64,000 nucleotides of DNA from Physcia stellaris (taxonomy: Eukaryota > Ascomycota > Lecanoromycetes > Caliciales > Physciaceae): the NCBI GenBank assembly GCA_018902385.1, contig JABSSW010000028.1, forward strand, positions 434,001 to 498,000, written 5' to 3'. The translations under genes were made by a program, and so were the position numbers. This document shows, piece after piece, positions 13,116 to 24,573 of the stretch. The notes beneath the pieces were generated by a model. The model was not told the DNA's origin and did not search any database. It was given only the letters and a program-made list of their open reading frames with translations. How positions within the stretch are numbered: position 1 is the stretch's first letter; every line of letters begins with the position of its first letter.

Positions 13116-13432
13116 GGATTGCGTTGCCCGTATACTAGCAGTTAAGAAGTAATTGAATATGACTCGGAGATGGAGCGATGCAAGACATGATACAACAATG
13201 ACATCCTTCCTTAACGCGGATTATGTACAAAAGAGGGAACAAGAGCCACAATGATCCTCCAGAACGACACACGTGGAAGAAGAAGTGGTAAGCTTGAAAC
13301 TTGAAAGGGATTGCGCCCTCTTTGTCCCCCAACCACTGAACCGGCGATCTCGGTGGGGTCTTAGAATAGGGGTCCAGCCAGGGTGTTGACGTCGATCATG
13401 CTAAGGTAGCTCTAGCTCTATCACGTGAAAGA
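13116..13432. promoter_or_regulatory. Shared divergent promoter of the PAQR gene and THOC5
   Basis: A 317-bp spacer separates the two start codons. A palindromic TCACGTGA (13421-13428; core CACGTG, a bHLH/Cbf1-type site) lies 4 bp before the THOC5 start codon. Binding is not shown by the sequence alone. Confidence 0.5.
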
Positions 13433-14281
13433 ATGTCACTCTCAGTCTCGTCTGACTTCCTTGCGGCACCAGCGACACCAACAAACATGACCGCCGGCGA
13501 CATCGTGAAAGATCCATTCCTTCAAGATGTTCTGGACACTTCTGCTCACGCTCGTGAGCAATGTATGAGCTTGGTCGATACCGCCGAGGCTAACGCTATC
13601 TCCGCACTGCAATTACCCTCCCAAGAAGTCCAACTGGAACTGTCTAAGCAGCAGAAGCTCCTCTACTCTTATCTTGCGCAATTACGAGGCTTGAATCGCA
13701 ACGCTATAAATGGCGTCCGCAACACAAAGCAGGTCACCGCCGAAGCGCGGCAGGAGATCGATAGGCTGCACTTACAGCTACAAAATCTATACTACGAAGA
13801 GAGGCATCTGAGGGGGGAGATTGCAGCATGCGAATCTTATGAGTATGATCTGTCTCCATAACCTAACCCCGCATCACGGTCTTCGCCAGGGGTGTCGAGA
13901 TGGGTGAATCGTCTTGATGGCTAATCAGACAATAGCCACACGTACCAAAAATTACCTCTCATACCGATCGAGGAGTTCCTTGAAAAGTACCCCGAGCACA
14001 TTGATAAAGACGAGAAAGCCATAATGACGGCCCGCATTGATCACGAGTACTCCGAGCGAGAGACCCTGGAGCAGGAGCGACAGGTTTTGCTCAAGAAGAA
14101 GCAAGCTCTCATCGCGGAGAATAAGAAGCGCAAAGACGATCTTGCCAGCCTTGATAAAGATCTGGAAAAATTCATCGATGTAAGATTGAGCTTCCTGTTG
14201 CGTTAACCAATATCAGATTGCTGAAATATATACTGCCAGGCCGCAAAGCCAATTCAGACCACATTAGAGAAGGAATACTAG
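13433..14281 (+). CDS. THO complex subunit 5 (THOC5-like)
   Basis: Exons are 13433..13842, 13936..14179 and 14240..14281, in phase, giving 231 residues. The protein is largely coiled coil. After the first junction it reads HTYQKLPLIPIEEFLEKYPE, the typical THOC5 core motif, followed by the heptad-rich segment ERETLEQERQVLLKKKQALI. It ends in FIDAAKPIQTTLEKEY, as short fungal THOC5 proteins do. The family belongs to the THO/TREX complex, which couples transcription to mRNA export in the nucleus. The second and third exons are too short to stand out as open frames; they were placed by motif and splice sites (acceptors AATAG and GCCAG). Confidence 0.85.
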
Positions 14282-14902
14282 CACCTGCAAGCAACAATTT
14301 TTGCTTTAAAAACTATCTAAGTCTTGCGGTATGGTAGAGAGGTGTAAATGTATGGCGTTAGGGGAGAGCTATCGGTATACCCAGCAAGGCAATTGCGCTT
14401 AATCTGGCTCTGGATATGTGATGTGAGTATCGTTAAGCTGGTCTCCCAAGGACAGATTATTGAGATGCGTAGGTCCATCTGAGCTTTAACAAGCATAGTT
14501 ATACATTGATCGTCAACACCACCTCAAGATCGATTGACTAAGCGGGAGACTTGATTCCAGAAGCGTTAAATGTTGTGATGCAACGGTAATTCAAATCGAG
14601 GTATCTGTTATCTCCCCGGTCATCTATTTAAACCCGTTCCCTATTTACCAAAGCATATTAAGGTTAAACACCTGCCCCAGAACAGTATCCGCTTTTGCTG
14701 GTCGGTCCTGGACTACTGTGCCATGTCTCCCAGTTGTGAGAGCTAATTAAAACTACGAATGCTGGCATCACTTCATGGAAGAACTTCTAGTGACAAGCTT
14801 CTCAATGAACCAGTCGACTCTACGAACAAGCCATTTACCTTGTACATCATCCGTTAATTGAAAGTCTTCATCACAGACCACCCTCTTCTCCCCATCCCCA
14901 TC
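14282..14902. other. Intergenic between convergent genes
   Basis: This holds the 3' regions of THOC5 (plus) and the RNase H gene (minus). No further gene is seen. Confidence 0.4.
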
Positions 14903-15400
14903 TCAGATACCATCCAAAACCGCCCCAACAGCCCGATCAGCATCCCCATTCCGCTCCCTCGGCACCCAAACAAACCTCACCGTCCCCCTCGCCACCTCCC
15001 TCACCATCCCCTCCAACGCCTTCGCCCACTCCACCAAATCCCGATTCGCCACCGCCCCGCCCTTCGCATTCCGCCACCCATTCCCCACCCACTTCTCATA
15101 CCACCCCGTCATGCACCCGAGCACGTACTTCGAGTCCGTGTAGATCGTCACCCTCAGCCGCGGGTTCCGCCGCAGGCCGGCGTGCTTGACGAGCACCTGC
15201 TCCAGCGCGAGCACGATGGCCGTGAGCTCCGCGCGCTGGCTCGTGGGCGGCTGCAGCCCGTTGAGGCGCCGGGTCCAGGTCGTGGGGAAGCCGTTGCGGT
15301 TGTAGAAGACGGCGGCGGCGGCGCCGGTGGCGGAGGCGCGGCCGTTGTTGCGGCAACCGCCGTCGACGTGGATTGTCATTATGAAGGGCTTCGAGGGCAT
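14903..15400 (-). CDS. Stand-alone RNase H (type 1 fold)
   Basis: Starting at the ATG at 15400 the protein has 165 residues, almost only the RNase H domain. The four acidic catalytic residues are visible: D13 in HVDGGC, E58 in SQRAELTAI, D89 in YTDSKYVLG and D155 in NGDADRAVG. The fold degrades the RNA strand of RNA:DNA hybrids. The N-terminal hybrid-binding domain of eukaryotic RNase H1 is absent, unless an unrecognised upstream exon supplies it; the same frame is open for 60 more codons without a motif. The middle (about 15120-15360) is much richer in GC than its neighbours. It could be a fungal RNase H paralogue rather than RNH1 itself. Confidence 0.82.
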   Translation of the reverse strand: MPSKPFIMTIHVDGGCRNNGRASATGAAAAVFYNRNGFPTTWTRRLNGLQPPTSQRAELTAIVLALEQVLVKHAGLRRNPRLRVTIYTDSKYVLGCMTGWYEKWVGNGWRNAKGGAVANRDLVEWAKALEGMVREVARGTVRFVWVPRERNGDADRAVGAVLDGI

Positions 15401-16657
15401 TGTTGGATTACCTCGGCAGTGGGAGCAACTGGGTGTTGTTTGTGTTTGATCGAATTGGATTTGAAGGGGTGGTTCGAAAAAGGAGGTCGAGTGTCTTGAA
15501 CTCGGGGAGGACCTCTTTCTTGATTGTGGCTGATAGTGCTGGGGAAAGTATATTAGCCAAGCGTGCTGAATTCGGAGCAAAAACTCACAGGTATAGTTAC
15601 GTTTCTACCAAGATGCTGAAACTGCAATTGTGCTGTTACAGTTCGAAGTAGCAAAGTATTTGAGGTGGTCGATTCGGGCCGGTTTCGTAATTTAGGAGTG
15701 ACACAAAACGATATATAGACATCTATAGATATAGTAGCGTCAAGCTTAATCGGTGTTTAATTGCTACGTTAACACTGCTGCCAATCGTTCTCTGATTTAA
15801 GGTTGTGATATCAGCTATATATGATATAAAGCTAGGAATGAAGAGGTGGTGTTGATATACTTCCCGGGGTCAAAGTTATTCTCATCTGAAAAAGTGACAA
15901 ATCATCTTATTGACCCCCAGTGTCTGAACATCAAGATGCGCCAGCCGCTTACCCGACCTTGAAGTATAATTTGGTGTTGAAAGTTGAGAACAAGGCTACT
16001 AGAAGGACTGTGAAGGAGGTGTTGTACGAGATGCGAGGGTTGTAGGAGAGAGACGGTGAAAAGGGCATCAGACTCTTTCAAGATGTCCAAAGGAGCGCGC
16101 TTCAAGATTTTCATGAGCAAAAAGTACAACATCTGATACCCTCTTCGACCGTCTAAACGTATCTTTCCTTTCTCAAGGGGTCAATGGCGCGGCCCCGTGC
16201 AAAGAAAATGGGTATACCTGAAAGCAAAGCTCGTCTATTCGACATCATCAAAAGTGAAGACCGAAAAGAAGCGAAGAAAAAACGATGGTAACCAGCTTTG
16301 GGATAATAAATCATTGTGTATGATATGAAAGGACTTTTTGCCATAGATCTCAAGCCCAAGCCGAACTACCGTGTGTTCATGTTGTGCCGGTGCTCACTTT
16401 CGTCCCGGACGCAATGATCGAAGCATCATATCAATCACGAAACAGGTATGAGAGCTCATACGAGACCAGTGTTAAAAATATCGGATTGCATCATTCCTTT
16501 TGCCAGCCTCAACTCGAGGATGACGTCGTGAGAGAAGCCGTACTTAATCAAAAACGCCAAACCGCACTAATTAGAACCCGATATTCAGAACCATAACAAC
16601 CAGAAAGCCGGCGTCGTCCAGACACGTCCACCCGTTTCTTCAACCCAAAACTAAGTC
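15401..16657. other. Intergenic, no gene recognised
   Basis: About 1.25 kb with short frames only. It includes the RNase H promoter on the left and the 3' flank of the next minus-strand gene on the right. Confidence 0.4.
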
Positions 16658-19198
16658 TCAAGCCTCTGGAGCAAGCTCGTAAAGGTTGTGAGGAAAGGCG
16701 TACTCCGGAACTCGATTCTCTCGTGCCATGTCGTTGGGACGGAAGGGCATTGGTCTCGTAGCTGGGGGTGGTGCAGGAATAGTGCTATCAGACCCATGTT
16801 TTCGGCTACTACAATCCGTTACCAGACTTGGACAGTCTTGAGGGCTAGAAGGTTGGTTCCGTCCACCGAATGCCCAATCTCCTGCTGGAGTTCCCTCTTC
16901 ACTTTGGCGATTGCTATGTTGGTGCGAGCCTGCTGTAGGTATAGCAGGCTGTTGTAGTTGAGGCGCCCTTGCAATATTCCCAGCACGGGTACTCAACCCC
17001 TGGATATTATCCGCAACTCCAGCCGGAGGTGTGTGCGCTGCCACCCATTGATCTACAGAGGTGCGTGAAGTACTTGGGGACTGCCTTGCAATCCTGGATG
17101 CGTTTGTCTGAATTGCCGCCCAGTGTGCCGGCGACCCACCCTCGGGCACCTGCTTCAGTCAGTAATTCCATACTCGAGTAAGAGTTGAATTACGAGACAT
17201 AGAGTGCAGATCTAGATCAGGAAGAAAAGGCTCGAAAAATACGTACTGGAGTAGATGCCGAATGCTTAACAGCGCTCTTTTCACTTGCTGAGTTCTTGCT
17301 CCTCGGTTTCAGGTCATTTTTTCCAGTCTCGGGTAAGCTGTGATTTAGAGGTTCAGAAGGACTTGAATCTGGATGTTCTGAAGGAAAATTAAGCGATACG
17401 TCGTCAAGAGTATGTCCAGTTCCACGTATTGCATCGCTAGAAGCCGCACTGGCCTGGAAAGTTGGGCCTTCTCCCCGAAAACGAGGCACAGCCTCACTAT
17501 TTCCTGCTTCTGACTGAGGGAACACTCGAGAAAGCCAGCTACTGCGTTTGACAGTGCGGCCAATACTTTTATTGAGACTGCCGAAAATGCTTCTTGGTGG
17601 CCGGGAATTATTGCCTTGAAATTGCACAGATTTAGCAATGATCTGTTCGAATAACGACAGAACCCGAAGGTGAAGTACTTTCTAATCCAGACATCTGAAC
17701 GATTTGAAACTTATACATGAAGAGAATGTCCGCGGCCACAAAATCCTTGAATGATACGGACATGAACTCACTTAAAGCACCTGACATCTCGATAGGATAT
17801 ATGCTCTCCTCAACACCTGTAGAGTGATCTTTGGCGGCAGTAGCTAGCGAAGCTGGTTCTGGCTCTTCCTCAACTACTCCATCGGATGGTGGTCCACTGA
17901 CTATAGTTGCGGTTAGATATTGGTCTCTGGGAACCCCAGAGACGTGCAACTTGATTCTCAGAGGTACGTTCTGAAGTGGTATTGTGACTGCCAGGGATTG
18001 TACGTCCTTGGATCTAGTCTTACTCTTCTTGTGCTTGACTCCCTCGTTTAGGACGGGTTGCTTGACGACCTGCTCGGAGACCTCTACTACCCTTTTGGGG
18101 CTGTAATGAGATTGTCCTTTACGAATAACCTCGAACCCGGGTGTGGGTGGGTCCTTCTTGCCAGCGAACAGACTTGCCACTTTTTTTGTGATTGTGTTTC
18201 TGGGTAGCTTTTCAGGTAGCTTTCTATGGAAATTGAGAGTCAGTCTCTTCACGCTCGGGTACTCGGTAGCGCACAAGGCTTGGTCCAGTTGAAATGTTTG
18301 GAAAGTACATACCCAGGTTGGACGGCTGTCTCGTTGCCCGCATTGCTTGGCCCTGCAACAGACGTAATCTCAGGCTTATCGCCGCTGTTCAGAGATGGAT
18401 GATCTTCTATGCGAGGTGGAGAAAGCCCCTCGATATTGACAGCTTGAGCCTCGTTAGCTGGATACGGACCCAATGGATCCTTAGTCCCTGGGCTGATTGG
18501 CGGACTATATGTGCGCACAGGGTGCTCCTGCTGAGGTGCAAATGGTTCTGGGTTTGTAAACACAAAGGCTTGAATCCGTTCAAGACTAGTCTTGGAGGCG
18601 GAGGGGAGTGAGGCGCCGTATTTCTCGTTGATGGGTAGCCACTATCCATAGGTGCATCGTTGTCGACAACTCTGTTTTCCACCATTGGCATTTCCTGGGA
18701 GTCAAGGTTGTTGTCCACCATTGGCCTCTTCTGGGAGTCAAGGTTGTATTCCGCGCTCGGCCTCTCGTGTTCGCAGTCAAGGTTATTTCTCACTCTCAGC
18801 TTCTTGTGTTCCGAGGTGGGAGCCGTACTGGTCATCATATTGACTATTAACGGCCTCTCGTTGAAGACGTCAGCCATCACCTGTACAGGATCGATCCCAG
18901 GCAGTTGTAAGGATTTCTCTTGTAGAACTGAACCAAAGTCTTCTGCATCTTGGAAAGCATCGTATACCTGGTCTGGCTTATAGATCTTCCATACTGGGGG
19001 ACGCGACACATACTGCCCCTGCCGTCTTTGGTGGATCCAAGAAGCAACTGGAGAAGGTGGCAGCAATGTTGGGCTGTCTGCATCGGTTTCTCCCTCCGAA
19101 GTCGGGGAACGGCCTGGTGATAGATCTGGTACTACTATGTTGACTATTGGTGACTTACTGGGAGTACCGACAAGTGGTTTCCATCTGTCGTCCGGCAT
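16658..19198 (-). CDS. Large multi-exon, mostly disordered hypothetical protein
   Basis: The start is probably the ATG at 19198 (MPDDRWKPLVG). Supported pieces are the N-terminal exon from 19198; an exon ending at 18313; an exon from 18223 (intron 18224-18312, GTATGT to CATAG); an exon ending at 17247; and the last exon 16658..17149 (intron 17150-17246). The join near 18640 is unresolved, since two frames read plausibly there; the join near 17680 is also open. The protein is rich in Ser, Pro and charged residues. A possibly ordered stretch near 17900-18000 reads LAVTIPLQNVPLRIKLHVSG. A 39-bp tandem repeat lies at about 18670-18800. No known domain is recognised and no function is proposed. 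Confidence 0.55.
18670..18800 (-). repeat. 39-bp tandem repeat, about 3 units
   Basis: In the minus frame this reads as a 13-residue repeat (NNLDSQKRPMVD, NNLDSQEMPMVE, and a more diverged YNLDSQ unit). It is either coding or within an intron of the surrounding gene, because the local splice pattern is unsettled. Confidence 0.6.
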
Positions 19199-20536
19199 GT
19201 TCCTGGATAGCTGATGCGAGTAGAGCTCGATGCAGAAATAGTGTATACCGCAGTGAATAATGCAAGCTACCAATGCCTAACTCCAAAGTGGGGGAACTGT
19301 GCAAAGACGAGAAAAAGATCTCCGCCATAATATTTCCATGATAAGGTCCACGTGAACCTGTTTTGGGAAAGAGCGAATAACGCTTGGAAGGCGCGTCGAG
19401 AACTCGCTACTCAGCTCTTGCTTCATTGTTGGACAAACCGTATGTCGGCCTTCGGAGGGAATTATGGGTATGTGATATGTATACCTAGCTCTCTTCTGAA
19501 TCCATCCCAAGACCGATAAACATTGGTCTGACGCTTGCTTTCTTATTGCATCCCAAGTCGACTAAACCTTAGTCTGGTATTTCCTTTCTGATTCTATCCC
19601 CAGGGAGTACCCAACAAGCGTGATGGAGAACGCACCAGTCCAAGGAAAACCGGGGGAAGTCATAGCGATCAGAATTGCGGTCGGAAAGAGCCGTACGTCT
19701 TGAGCCAGGTCTGCAGGACAGTCGCTGTAGCTGCGGCCCCAAGGTCCACGGTAGCTACTTCGATATCGCAGGCATGAGTATTTGCATGAAAAATTGACGG
19801 CGGAACTTTAGAAAAGAAAACACATCCGCAAAGCTACAGATTTAGGTTTTGACGCAAGTTTTTCAGAGTGAGACCTGCCTTGGAGGGCGTCTTTGAGTCC
19901 TCGCTCGCCTTCCCAGATTTAAATCTTGGTAAGTGCTGACAATACGAACATGCTGCCAAAACGCAGCATGGGAGGGCGGCCATAGATCCCAAAATCCGCG
20001 CAAGTAAGTATTAGCGGCACGATTGGAGATGCTGAGACAATTGAAGAATTAGACAGACGGCTAAGGGAATTGGACAAATCTTGAAATACCTAACAATATC
20101 ATTCAATGTTACTCGGTAGCTATGCTAGACTAGGCCGTGAGCCTGGGTCCAATCGGTTACCAGAGACGAATCCATTACTTGCGATTGAGAGCACTCCCAT
20201 CAGATTCCGTATTGACGAATAAAACCAGGCCTCTTACGTTTGGACCTCATGAAGGATGGTTGTTATAGTGAGGTAAGGTACCTAGTAGTAACTCACACGA
20301 GCCTCTCCCGGCCCGTCATTCATCCGCCCGCCAATGTCAACCTCGCGAAAAATTTCCCTGGTTAAGTAAATAATTATGGACCGTTTGTCACACAAGGATT
20401 CGTGTGGTGCGACTTTGAAGCCGTGAAGGCTCAAATATCCAAAAATGTATCGCGAAGCGTGGTGAAGGGCGCCAGCCATCATTATTGTTAGTACTGAAAC
20501 TTCGCCAAGCCTTCTCAAGCTTACATTCTCTAGGAC
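19199..20536. other. Intergenic between divergent genes
   Basis: About 1.3 kb between the hypothetical gene (minus) and UTP4 (plus). No coding signal, RNA gene or mobile element was recognised. Confidence 0.4.
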
Positions 20537-23500
20537 ATGGATATTCATCGCTGTCGGTTTGTGCCATATCCACCGTCTGCAATCAATGCCCTCGCCTTCT
20601 CACATTCTTCGTCACTTGAAAGTAAGCATAGAGGCCCACCCACACTTCGACTTGCAATCGGCCGGGCCAACGGTGACATCGAGATATGGAATCCGCAAAA
20701 AGGCGCATGGTTCCAAGAGAGTGTGTTGAAAGGGGGCAAAGATCGGAGTATTGAGGGCCTGGTTTGGATACAAGATCCCGAGGAGCTCGACAAAAAGGGT
20801 AGTAAACTGCCAGGCAAATTGAGGTTATTCAGCATTGGGTATTCGACTTCAGTGACAGAGTGGAATCTCGCGACCGGATTGCCCGCCCGCCATTGTGCCG
20901 GAAATTATGGAGAAATATGGTGTATAATCGCCCAACCAAGACAAACTAATGGTCCAAAATTATCTACAGCAGAAGGAGAACTTGAACAACAAGACGGGGT
21001 TCCCCAGGGCCAGGATATTGCTGTTGGCTGCGCAGATGGCGCTGTTGTGATATTTTCTACATCGAACGGAGATCTACAATTTTCGCGATCCCTTACTACG
21101 TCCTCGTCAAAAAAAGCAAGAGTACTGAGCATTGCATATCAAAGTCCTCACGTGCTGGTTACCGGTCACGCAGACAGTACGATTAGGGTCTTTGACGTCC
21201 GAAGTCGGCAATTGCTAAGAAGTATGTCACTCGGTGCTGGTCCAGCTGGTGGGCCAAAAGAAACACTTGTTTGGGCCGTCAGATGCGCGTGTGATGGCAC
21301 GATAATTTCTGGAGACTCAACTGGGACGGTCAGATTCTGGGACGGCCAGACTTATGGCATGATACAGAGAATCAAAGGCCATGTAGCTGATGTTCTCGAC
21401 CTTGCTGTCAGTGCCGATGGGAAAAGTGCTATTAGTGGTGGCATGGATCGCAGGACCACGTTCTACCGAAGAAAAGAGATCGGTAAGAAAGGCGAAAAAT
21501 GTCGGTGGAAGGAAATCATGCACCAAAGACTCCACAAACACGATGTCAAAGCTCTGGCTGCTTATGAGACCAATAGCATGAGTATCCTTGTTTCGGGGGT
21601 CAGTAAATCTCCTATTGTATCGTGATACTGTACAATTGACATTGGCGGTAGGTCTGGATACCAAACCCATCATAACCCCTATACAACAATTTGGGAAGGA
21701 GTATCATCGTACATTGTCACCTTTACCGCAACAGCCCCAAGTATTGAGTGTACCTGGCAAGCGCTTAATGGTGTCCTGGTGGGATCGTGAAATTAGCATT
21801 TGGAGAATCTCAAAGTCTCACGACTTCTTTGGCACATTCGAGGACGATATGGATCCCGAGAAACAGCGGAAGATCAAACTATTATCGAAGATCGAGTTAC
21901 AGGTACATCTGTTAGGAATAAGCTCAATTGTCCATGCTAACCTCGCTCTCAGAATGAAGAGTCCTTAACCAGCGTCGATGTTTCTCTTGATGGTCGTCTA
22001 ATAGTAGTCGCTACATCGTTGCACATCAAAATGTTCCGTCTGCGATTTCATGACAAATCCACTCTGAAGGTCGGTAAATTTGATCTCCCAAGTAAGGTCT
22101 CAAGGTTTGGGGCAAAGATTGTTAAATTTTCGCCCGACAAAAGATGGCTTTTGACAGTACGTGCTGACAACACGGTTGAACTGCATAGAATGATCGAGTT
22201 AGAAGAACCAAGGAGAGCTACAAAGGTTTTGGAGAAGGGCGTTATCTTGAAAAGGCTCAAGAGAATTCAGATAGCCGCTGAGTCTCTTCATGGTGACCTT
22301 GATAGCTACAGGCAGTCTATTTCACGCATAGATTTCTCTGCTGATAGTAGAATGCTGGCTGTTGCTGATCTCAACGGTTATGTCGATACCTGGGTTCTGG
22401 AAGGTCATGAGGATCTTACGCAACAGGATATGCTGACAAATGGCGCTGCAACGTCCGACTCATCCGATAGCGAAGAATCTGACTCAGACGAAGAGCAGCA
22501 TCCTCTTGTCATTTTTGGTCAACACTGGATTCGTAATCCTGCCGCGTCTTTGATTCCAAAATTGGACAGCACGCCTGTACTATTCTCCTTTCGGCCGTCG
22601 CAAACATCGTCGGAAGCCTTGGGGAACGACCAAGTGGCCGTGCATGCTACCAGACAAACCCCTCATCCACATTCGCATGCTCTCCCGCAGGGGGAGAATC
22701 GACTCTTCGTCCTGACCAGTGAACACCACATGTACGAATTTGAGGTCCTTGGAGGGCGATTCACGGACTGGTCACGAAAAAACCCTGCGACAAAATTGCC
22801 AGCAAAATTTCGTATACTCGAGGACAGAGCTATGGGTCTAATATGGGACATTACCAAGCTCAAAGAACGAGTTTGGCTTTACGGAAGTTCATGGCTGTGG
22901 ATGTTTGATCTGTCGCAAGATCTATCAGATAACTCTATAGACGAAAATCAGCCTTCACAGCAGAAAGGCTCAAAACCTAAGGTTAGATCGAAGAAAAGAA
23001 AGAGAAACGCCGAGGAGATACCGCACCAAACGACAGCTTACCATCCGCTGAAAAGCAATACGGGAGCCGGGGACCAAATCCCAGATTCGAAGCTTAGTTC
23101 CGGCTTGGGTCGCGTGGTGAGAAAGATTGAAGGAAGCGATACCGCTCGATCCCGGTGGCTTGAACTTGGCCAAGAGAGAGTCCCAACTTCAGACGACGAT
23201 GAGCAAGGCGAAATCAAGAGGACAGCACTGGTAGAGCTGCAGCGGGAAGGGGACGAGGAAACAGCCGGAGAAGAAGCTGCGGGTTTGAATGGCAAGCATG
23301 ACTCCGATGGCGAACGCGCAACTTCACACCCACGCTGCTGGTCAACATTCAAATACCGACCAATTCTGGGTATCGTCCCATTGGGAGGCGATCTCGATGA
23401 CGATCAAGATCCTGAGGTTGCTTTGATCGAGAGGCCCCTGGATGACGTCGAGCTACCGGCCAGGTTCTACGGGGACCAAGAGTGGGATGAAGCAAAGTGA
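20537..23500 (+). CDS. UTP4: U3 snoRNP subunit UTP4 (cirhin family)
   Basis: Exons are 20537..21602, 21652..21902 and 21953..23500, in phase, giving 954 residues. The N-terminal two thirds form WD40 propellers. The protein starts MDIHRCRFVPYPPSAINALAF, as the family does, with blades such as LRLAIGRANGDIEIWN and TGHADSTIRVFDVRSRQLL. A basic tract follows (KVRSKKRKRNAEE) and the acidic tail ends near PARFYGDQEWDEAK. UTP4 is part of the t-UTP/UtpA subcomplex of the small-subunit processome in the nucleolus, needed for pre-18S rRNA processing. Both introns are 49-50 nt and confirmed by domain continuity. The gene appears intact. Confidence 0.92.
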
Positions 23501-24573
23501 CACATGCTGTTGGGTAACGCGTACACTCTCTTTGACGGTTTGCGCGTACCTTCTAAGAATTTTCGATATTACCAAATGGACGTCGATCGCTCGAAGACCC
23601 TGAGCGTCAGACTCGCAATCGCACAGTTCATGGTCTTGTGTGGCGGACTTTGCCCTGGACCACGACAATCTCGAGCTTTACTGAACGAATCTTGAGAGAT
23701 GTTAAAGTATGAGGCTTTCTCAAGGGTGGTAGTGCCAAAGGAGAATTCCATCTGCTGTACAGTGTCCCGTACTTCAGGCTAAATGAAGTGCAGCATAGTA
23801 GCTCCCTGAAGGTACTGTAGGTAATAAGCATTCACCGCCGTCAGACAGATTGGTACAGTAATCATGATCATTGTTCCGATCAAAAATTCCAGATCCATCG
23901 GGAGACTAAAGTACACCACGGAATGCCAAGGCCAAGTCTACGAAGAGGAGCTGACGCGGCGATTTGCGAGAATCTGGATCTGGCGAAAGCTCTGGAAAAT
24001 TATTTGCCATCAAGAGCTGTGACGAAAAAGTCTTACGTTCGATCAAACAATAGAAGGCCGTTACATTAAGTGTAAGTTCGAACATTGGTAGGAATCATTA
24101 TCAGCAGCAGAAGCATTCAGCAACATTCCCATCTTCGTGAGATTTATTTTTGTCCATTGCAAAGTCACGTGATACGCTTCTCTACGCTAAGAGAACGCGA
24201 AGCCCGAAAAGCAGCAATGGAACCGGATTACGACGCACGCCTTACACCCTCGAGGTAGCTCTCCCAAAAGCTCTCAACCTCCCATCTATCTCAAATACAT
24301 GGCCAAGTCTTGAATGACTCTGCTCTATGATCCGCCTTTCATAGTCTTCATACGAATTGCTTCTCTTTAGCATCTTTGCGACAGGTGGAGCTCTAGAAGC
24401 GTGGGTTAGGAGTGTGGCTGCGGCCTCGGCTGTGCAGAAACGCTTGCGACTCAACACTTCACCTCATATTTCTGCTGTATTACCAGCTTCCTTTCTACAC
24501 CTGCGGACACGAATTGGCTTGCATAGACGGAAAGCAACAGGAAGAAGAACTCGTTGACGGTGCACCTCCCATC
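23501..24573. other. Intergenic, with a TCACGTGA site upstream of PNG1
   Basis: About 1.07 kb with no supported gene. A palindromic TCACGTGA lies at 24165-24172, roughly 400 bp before the PNG1 start codon, and may be a bHLH site. The PNG1 frame is open upstream to 24412, but without family motifs. Confidence 0.4.
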
